A stretch of 14,056 nt of DNA. Origin: Rachicladosporium sp. CCFEE 5018. Lineage: Eukaryota; Ascomycota; Dothideomycetes; Cladosporiales; Cladosporiaceae. Position 1 is the first letter of the stretch; every line of letters begins with the position of its first letter. The stretch covers positions 1,059,433-1,073,488 of the forward strand of contig KZ111144.1 of NCBI GenBank assembly GCA_002077045.2. Direction: 5' to 3'. A model generated the notes under the pieces. It made no database searches and was not told the origin of the DNA. It was given only the letters and a program-made list of their open reading frames with translations. Shown here piece after piece: positions 9,055 to 14,056 of the stretch. Position numbers and translations under genes: made by a program.

Positions 9055-10010
9055 GTCACCACCTTGTAGCTTCGAGGCCAACGGTACTTGTCCTTTCGTA
9101 GACATCACAATGACGTCCTTGAGGTGCGCAAGACCAGGCTTGTAGACACATCGCACTCGTTGTATGTCAGAGCCACGTAGCGTAGGGTGCCGCGCGACAA
9201 GTACCTCTTTGCCTGTGAACACGCTACATACCTTGTCCTCGCCCTCGCCGCGCGACAGCGGCTGGGAAAGTGCGAGATGTACCTCGCCGGGTTCCAACTG
9301 TCCCATGTGGTCCGCAATGCCGACCACTGTCGTCGAACTCGAGCAAGGAGCTCCGATGTGACTGCGAATATCCTGGAGATTCGTCTCGACCATGTAAGTA
9401 ATGGCCTTGGCAAGGATAGGGCACTCTGGTGGCATGTAGCCTGCTTCATCTACGAGAACATGAGTCCTCAAGCTGATCTCTATGGGTAGACCTCGTACTT
9501 GCAGCCTGTTGACACGAGCAACTTCTTGTCGGGCGAAGTACTTATGTCGCCACAGAGTCAGCGCGACTGGATCATGGACGATGCTCGCAAGCTCGTCAGT
9601 GCAGAGGTCCAGTCCATTTTGTACGAGGTCTTCCGAAGTGTTGCGAGGCACGCCTCGATCTTCCAGTATCTGTAAAAAGTCACGATGAATCTCGGAGACT
9701 TGCAAAGGCTTACTCCAGGAAACGACGTCGAAGGACCAGCGATCGAGCTCGCATGTATCGACATGCATGTCTTCGTCACGAACCTGCACCTTCAGCTGAC
9801 TTTTCCGGATCTCGATCCAGATGTCAAGATGCTCGGGTTCCGTAGTTTCGTACGGCGCACTGATGTACCACATACCTTTCGCACCGTTGATGTGAGCGTG
9901 GAAGGCGGTAGGCCAATGCACGAGCTTCAAAGATTTGCAGACCAGCTTCGCAGCGCCGACTGAAATACATGCACAGCCGTCCGTTATGACCTCTTGCTCA
10001 TCATGGACAA

Positions 10011-10030
10011 AAGTCCACGCTGTGTTCATC
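10011..10030 (-). other. Probable one-base frame change inside the RdRP core
   Basis: Upstream the frame reads QIRLGVDDLHANGMHEDHRF and then DEHS, and runs into TGA at 10003-10001. From about 10017 a different frame reads WTFVHDEQEVITDGCACISV, which carries the family's (V/I)-x-(T/N)-D-G-C block. The joint falls around the minus-strand bases CACAGCGTGGAC. The only frame-correct intron I find (10075-9991, 85 nt, donor GTCGAT) has a poor donor, a branch-like CTAAC 60 or more nt from the acceptor, and would remove plausible coding sequence. Confidence 0.6.
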
Positions 10031-11969
10031 GAATCTATGATCCTCGTGCATGCCGTTAGCATGGAGATCATCGACTCCAAGTCTGATCTGAGGAGGCGAG
10101 AACTTGAAAGTTGGCCTTGTAGACGAGACCATGAGATCTATACGCGCGAAAGCTTTGCAAGCAGGTTGTCTGACGTTCGGCCCAAGTGGTACCATCCAGT
10201 CTAGAAACCTCTCGATTGGCAGTTGTTCACGTATGCCTGACCCATGTATTGCGAAGAAGATGATGCGATAGGCTTTCTCCCCGTCGTTGGTGCGATTGAC
10301 ATGACGCTTCGCTTTCACCCCCTGGATATGGAAAGCTCGCCAGGTCCGGCCCAGAAACTGCTTAGGTAGCGACATCCAGTCCAGCACGGCTTGTCGAAGC
10401 ATTTCACTTTGGTCCTCAAGATGCTGTGGCAACTTTCTGTTCAGAGACGGGAGAGTGACGTAAAAGAATCTATCCCAGCCGAAATGCCGTCGGACACGAC
10501 AGCTTTTCTCGACACGTAGCGGATGGAGGACAGTCTTGAACAGCGGGTCCGAAGTTCTCGTGCTCAGCTCGAGCGCGCCACTGAAGGTGAGATCGAGAGT
10601 AGTAGACTCACCGGCAGTCCATACAAGAGGATGAGAGTGATAGAACACAGAAGAACGTGACTCTGGACAGGCATCGAGTAGTGACTTTGCATCTGAGGCA
10701 CTACAAACGTGTGAAACTCGAGGAGCTGCGAGACCGAGATGCTGAGTGAGCCGCGCGCGTTCCACGACGATCGAGAAGGGAATCTCCGGCTGAGTCGGCG
10801 ACTCGAAGGCGGGACTGAAACCTGAATGAGGGAATCTGCTCACTTGATAATGAGTTGCCGTCTTCTTCTGTGGCGAGGCCGTCGCCGAGATTGCCACAGC
10901 GGGATCAGCAGGCACCGTATCGTGCTCAATTGCGGGACCAGCTCGAATGTCATCCTTGTGTCCAGTACTCACACGTTCGCTACGTCGGTGCCTGGTGTCG
11001 TATGCCTTCGGAGATGACGCTTTGGGCGAAGGCTGCGCTTCTTCTACTAGAATGAAGCCCTCATCCGAGCTGCATCTTCGCTTAGCGGGGCGCTCCTCGG
11101 AGGGCTGATCGAGCGAGTCCGCAAGTGCGAAGGCTTCGTCTACTGTGCCTTGAGTCCACATCGACGATGAGATGTCCACACCAGTGTCATGACTATCAAC
11201 GCGGTACACACTCGTGTCGGCCGGAATGTATGAGGTGAAGCTGGTATGAGCTGACTTAGTTGACGCATCTGACTCCGGACTGAAAGACGTTGCCGCAGAC
11301 GTGGCGGCGACTGTGCTCAAAGACGTTGACGATACCGTTCGGGGAGTAGATCGAAGCACTGCGGGCGACAGACTGAAGGCGATTGGATCATCCTTTACAA
11401 GTTCTACAGATGGTCCAGGCATCTGAGACGTGAAGGGACCACTCCTGGGAGACGTCTTGGATGGCGACGCTTCCCGAAATGGTGGCTTCACGGGCGTTGG
11501 GGTGATGGCCTGGGCGGTGATCCAGTTCACGTCGAAAAGCCTATCATACAAAGCATTCGCACGTTCTCGAGGTGACAGGTCATGCAGGTGACTTGCATTA
11601 CAGTCATGCTCAAAACGTCTTATCGCTGCTTGCAATTGATCCGGTACCTCGTTGGTTGTTTGTCTGGGACATTGCCAGAAAAAGATGCTGTATACGCTTA
11701 TACAGCTTCTCGTCATGCCGATGGAGAGATCCAGAAGGAATGTACGTATGATCTCTTGGGTCAGTTTTGACTCCCACTACATCGCGTAATTGCTGGACAA
11801 GTCGGTGCAGGTGTTCCGAGTGTTCCTGCCTCAGTCTTCGTGGTATCTGAGGCAGAAGGCCGGCATCAGCCGCATTCCCGAGTACCCCAGCCATTGGCTT
11901 GTATGGTGTGCCCCGTAGGAATTTGACGGTAGATGTGGATGCGATATCCTGTTCATGGCCATTCCCTGC

Positions 11970-11993
11970 GACGGCCTCGTCTGCGAGGCCGTC
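11970..11993. repeat. Perfect 10-bp inverted repeat with 4-nt loop
   Basis: The arms are GACGGCCTCG (11970-11979) and CGAGGCCGTC (11984-11993) around TCTG. The repeat sits inside the first exon of the RdRP gene, where it codes for D-G-L-A-D-E-A-V. It would form a very GC-rich hairpin in the RNA. Confidence 0.85.
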
Positions 11994-12053
11994 AACAAAT
12001 TTCAATGGCGAACCATTGATTCTGGATGTTGTGCCCCAAGGTTCAGGCCTCAT

Positions 12054-12448
12054 GGTACGCTAATGCGCGGGGAAGGGGCGCAGCCCGACGCCACTATCCG
12101 TGAGCTTGTCGAAGCGAGGTGCCAAGAGTATCTTCTTGCAGAGTCCAGACGGGAGACCAAGGAACTCGCGTGACGAACATTGCGGCGTGTGATCGAGGAT
12201 CACAGGTGATGCACTTGGTCAAAATTGGATCGAGTGACGCGTCTTAACAAGGAAAAGTTGAGGAAACGCATGTTCATGGGGAGAGTGAGCTGGGTGCAGC
12301 GCTTTTGATCATCCTACCGCTCCTTACTCAGGCCGCACCATGCTACTGCTGGATATCATATGCCGCGTCGCCATCGGAGAGTGTTGGTTGCAGGCTAAGA
12401 TGCTGCTTTCCTGGCCAGTCTGTCGTCGTTTGTAAAGCTTGATCTCAC
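12054..12448. other. Intergenic: TCTP 3' UTR and RdRP promoter
   Basis: The 395 bp lie between two minus-strand genes. A short open frame just upstream of the RdRP ATG and in its frame (about 12212-12060, containing EFLGLPSGLCKKIL) ends at a TAG six bases before that ATG. It could be an upstream ORF or chance. No TATA box is clear. Confidence 0.45.
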
Positions 12449-13137
12449 TTACACCTTCTCCTCCTTCAGTCCATGCTTCCAGACAGTAACGAACGGTGTC
12501 ACACCATCTTCGCGGTAGTTGAGTAGCATGACCCTAGAGTTGTCAGTACATCAGAAGCGCTGGTAGCGTACGAGTCCCTGAACTCACATTCCATCCGGGT
12601 CCATAGACTCGCCAATAAGGAACTCGTAGTCCTTGAAGTTGGCAACAACCTTCTTCGCGAATGCACCTGCACCAGTCTCGAACTCCTTGACAGTGTCTTC
12701 GCTGGCCCCGTTCGCCTTCATTGTCTCCTTCACCTTCTTCATATACCCTGCGCGCTGTTAGCGCAACTCCATGCCGTCCGTCAACCACACAGATTCCATA
12801 CCCTTGAGATGTGTGAGATACGACTTCTTGTCGAACTGGGTCTCGTTCAATCGGAAGGACACGACCACGTCGATCTTCGTCTCCTTCTGGTCCTCGGTGT
12901 CTTCGCCGGCTTCCTCGGCTGAAGCGTTCGCGCCGGTGTCGAAGGACTCGCCACCAACTGTGACTTTTGAGCAGTCGGCCTCGTATGCAACACCATCGAT
13001 CTCCTTGAGGTTGTAGACGTCCGAGATCAGCTCGTCGCCAGAGATAATATCCTGTCGACGGTGTCAGTCCACTGCGATCGAGTCGCACCTTCTCTCGCAG
13101 ATCATAATCGTCGAGGGCATACCTTGAAGATGATCAT
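12449..13137 (-). CDS. TMA19: Translationally controlled tumor protein homologue, four exons, 169 aa
   Basis: Exons are 13137-13123 (15 nt, MIIFK), 13051-12802, 12747-12588 and 12533-12449. The introns are 71, 54 and 54 nt (GTATGC...ACAG; GTATGG...GCAG with GCTAAC; GTGAGT...CTAG), all in phase. TCTP is an abundant ribosome-associated cytoplasmic protein involved in growth and stress; the yeast form is Tma19. Recognisable parts are DIISGDELISD, YEADCSKVTVGGES, the acidic loop GANASAEEAGEDTED, VVVSFRLNETQFDKKSYLTH, and the second family signature NFKDYEFLIGESMDPDGM (125-142). LNYREDGVTPFVTVWKHG follows. The full length equals the fungal norm (about 167-170 aa). The stop codon overlaps a GTAAGT sequence (12452-12447), so a 3' UTR intron is possible. 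The gene is divergent from RPS22. Confidence 0.96.
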
Positions 13138-13641
13138 ATTTGCGGTAGAGTCTCTTGGAGTCTATGGTCTGAGATTGGTAGCGAGTGTGTGGTTGGAGTT
13201 AGGAATCTGGTTCGTGGATCGACAAGATTTCGAGACCCTCATTTTGGACTTTGAGAAAACTAGTGCCCCACCAGCCCACATGGCATTAACGCACGAGCCC
13301 ACCACAATTTTGAAATTGACGATTCCACGGGATCGAACTTCACACACGACAGCAACGCCCTTATCGCACCTTTGCACCATTCTTCGAGGTATGTTACGCA
13401 GTGCTCACTGGCAAGAGATGTCCTTCAGGCAGCCAGGCGCAGCACTCATGCTCTTCGCGACATGACACCGCTGCGCCAGGAGACGGTCGAGCTGAAGAAC
13501 CCTCACTGGTCCGCCTCCATGGCTTCCAGAAGGGCACTCTTTGCGCTCAAGGGGGCTCTTGAAGGCTGACACAGTACAACTGCAGACACCTCAAACCGCA
13601 CTCCTGCCGTTTGAGAATCTCACCACACACATACCGCCAAG
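13138..13641. promoter_or_regulatory. Divergent promoter region of TCTP and RPS22
   Basis: The 504 bp between the two divergent start codons should hold both promoters. A 14-bp dyad (CAATTT, TG, AAATTG) lies at 13305-13318. No exact HomolD box or TATAAA was found. Short open frames on both strands here look like chance. Confidence 0.55.
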
Positions 13642-14056
13642 ATGAAGACCTCAGTCCTGAACGATGCGCTCAATGCCATCAACAACGCCGAGAAGGCTGG
13701 CAAGCGCCAGGTCTTGATCCGCCCGAGCTCCAAGGTCATTGTCAAGTTCCTGTCGGTCATGCAGAAGCACGGTACGTTGAGTCCTGTCCATATCAGAGTG
13801 AGGGAGCGAGGCGGAACCGGCCTGGGACACCGAACGAGCACATGCACACCGGGTTGATAACTAGGCAATGGTCTCTATAATGCTCCACGGCCAACGCCCT
13901 TTAAGTATCCGGAAGATGGAATACCCACGACAAGGATCTTACACGTCTTCCGAAACCTCTTGAAGAAACACGTTTAATCTTTAGCGACATCTGCTGACAG
14001 TCATGTTCTGCAGGCTACATCGGAGAGTTCGAGGAGGTCGATGACCACCGCAACGG
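13642..14056 (+). CDS. RPS22: 40S ribosomal protein S22 (uS8), 5' part
   Basis: Exon 1 is 13642-13771 and exon 2 starts at 14014 and runs off the window. The 242-nt intron has GTACGT and TGCAG ends with CTGAC near the acceptor, and splits the Gly codon of Q-K-H-G-Y. Exon 1 reads MKTSVLNDALNAINNAEKAG and then KRQVLIRPSSKVIVKFLSVM; exon 2 continues YIGEFEEVDDHRNG. These are nearly invariant in fungal uS8, a small-subunit protein that binds 18S rRNA. Most fungal versions begin M-V/T-R-T/S-S, so the M-K-T-S start is slightly unusual. The ATG context (CCGCCAAG before ATG) is good. Confidence 0.95.
13772..14013 (+). other. Long first intron of RPS22
   Basis: At 242 nt this is clearly longer than the other introns in the window (50-133 nt). 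It contains a 7-bp stem (CGGAAGA 13910-13916 with TCTTCCG 13946-13952). I checked for a C/D-box snoRNA (RTGATGA and CTGA) and an H/ACA layout and found no convincing match. Confidence 0.75.

Larger units (their letters stand above)
7837..12053 (-). pseudogene. RNA-dependent RNA polymerase (QDE-1/RdRP family), apparently disabled by a stop and a frameshift
   Basis: Cellular RdRPs copy single-stranded RNA into dsRNA for Dicer in fungal RNA silencing. The gene would encode about 1,385 residues, similar to Neurospora QDE-1 (about 1,400). The likely ATG is at 12053-12051. One intron probably starts at 11745 (GTACAT) and ends at 11688 (TACAG, 58 nt) or 11664 (CCCAG, 82 nt); both keep frame. After it come a Ser/Thr/Pro-rich disordered stretch (about 11500-10850) with an R/K cluster, then the RdRP core: RRHFGWDRFFYVTLPS, LGRTWRAFHIQG, SSTRPTFKFSPPQIR, ITDGCACISVGAAKLV, INGAKGMWYIS, WIEIRKSQLKV, SKPLQVSEIHRDF, GVADP-like GIADHMGQLEPGEVHLALS, GSDIQRVRCVYKPGLAHLKD and PLASKLQGGD. 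The next codon is TAA where the family has Tyr of D-Y-D-G-D, and DGDKFWVCADPRLVEPFRNA follows in the same frame. A second break is the change from the frame read through 10,020 to the frame read from about 10,017. The C-terminal 398 codons are intact and end at TAG 7839-7837. If both breaks are real, no active polymerase is made. Confidence 0.8.

Noticed and set aside
11664..11703. 40-nt intron (GTATAA...CCCAG) in the RdRP gene
   Set aside because: It is frame-compatible but shorter than any other intron in the window. The GTACAT donor at 11745 gives more normal lengths of 58 or 82 nt.

Overview
The window looks like nuclear DNA of a filamentous ascomycete. Five genes carry short GT-AG introns, most of them 50-95 nt, several with CTAAC/CTGAC-like branch sites. 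Their products look typically Pezizomycotina. The class Dothideomycetes is only a guess from protein flavour. No bacterial operon, tRNA, rRNA, CRISPR array or intact transposon was seen.

Layout from left to right. (1) 1-169, minus: the first 56 codons of a secreted aspartic protease. (2) 170-2653: about 2.5 kb with no gene I can support. (3) 2654-4582, minus: nuclear poly(A) polymerase PAP1, three exons, 607 aa. (4) 5156-6271, minus: fibrillarin NOP1, three exons, 334 aa, with an N-terminal Gly/Arg-rich (GAR) domain. (5) 6509-7361, plus: ribosomal protein L17/uL22, four exons, 188 aa, divergent from fibrillarin across 237 bp that contains a perfect HomolD box. (6) 7837-12053, minus: an RNA-dependent RNA polymerase gene of the QDE-1/RdRP (RNA silencing) family. 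(7) 12449-13137, minus: TCTP/TMA19, four exons, 169 aa. (8) 13642-14056, plus: start of ribosomal protein S22/uS8, divergent from TCTP.

The most interesting observation is the RdRP gene. Almost all of its roughly 1,385 codons are open and conserved-looking, but the Tyr codon of the catalytic Asp-Tyr-Asp-Gly-Asp loop is a TAA stop (9052-9054), and the gene continues in the same frame on both sides. About 1 kb upstream the reading frame also changes by one near 10,018 with no convincing intron. The locus is therefore either a recently disabled RNAi polymerase, an allele rescued by recoding, or a place with two sequence errors. A 48-nt GT-AG stretch, in frame, spans the stop and could mislead a gene predictor into an intron that deletes the active site.

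Functionally the window is a block of RNA and translation housekeeping genes (mRNA polyadenylation, rRNA 2'-O-methylation, two ribosomal proteins, TCTP) around one RNA-silencing gene. Two of the housekeeping pairs (NOP1/RPL17 and TCTP/RPS22) are divergent and may share promoters.
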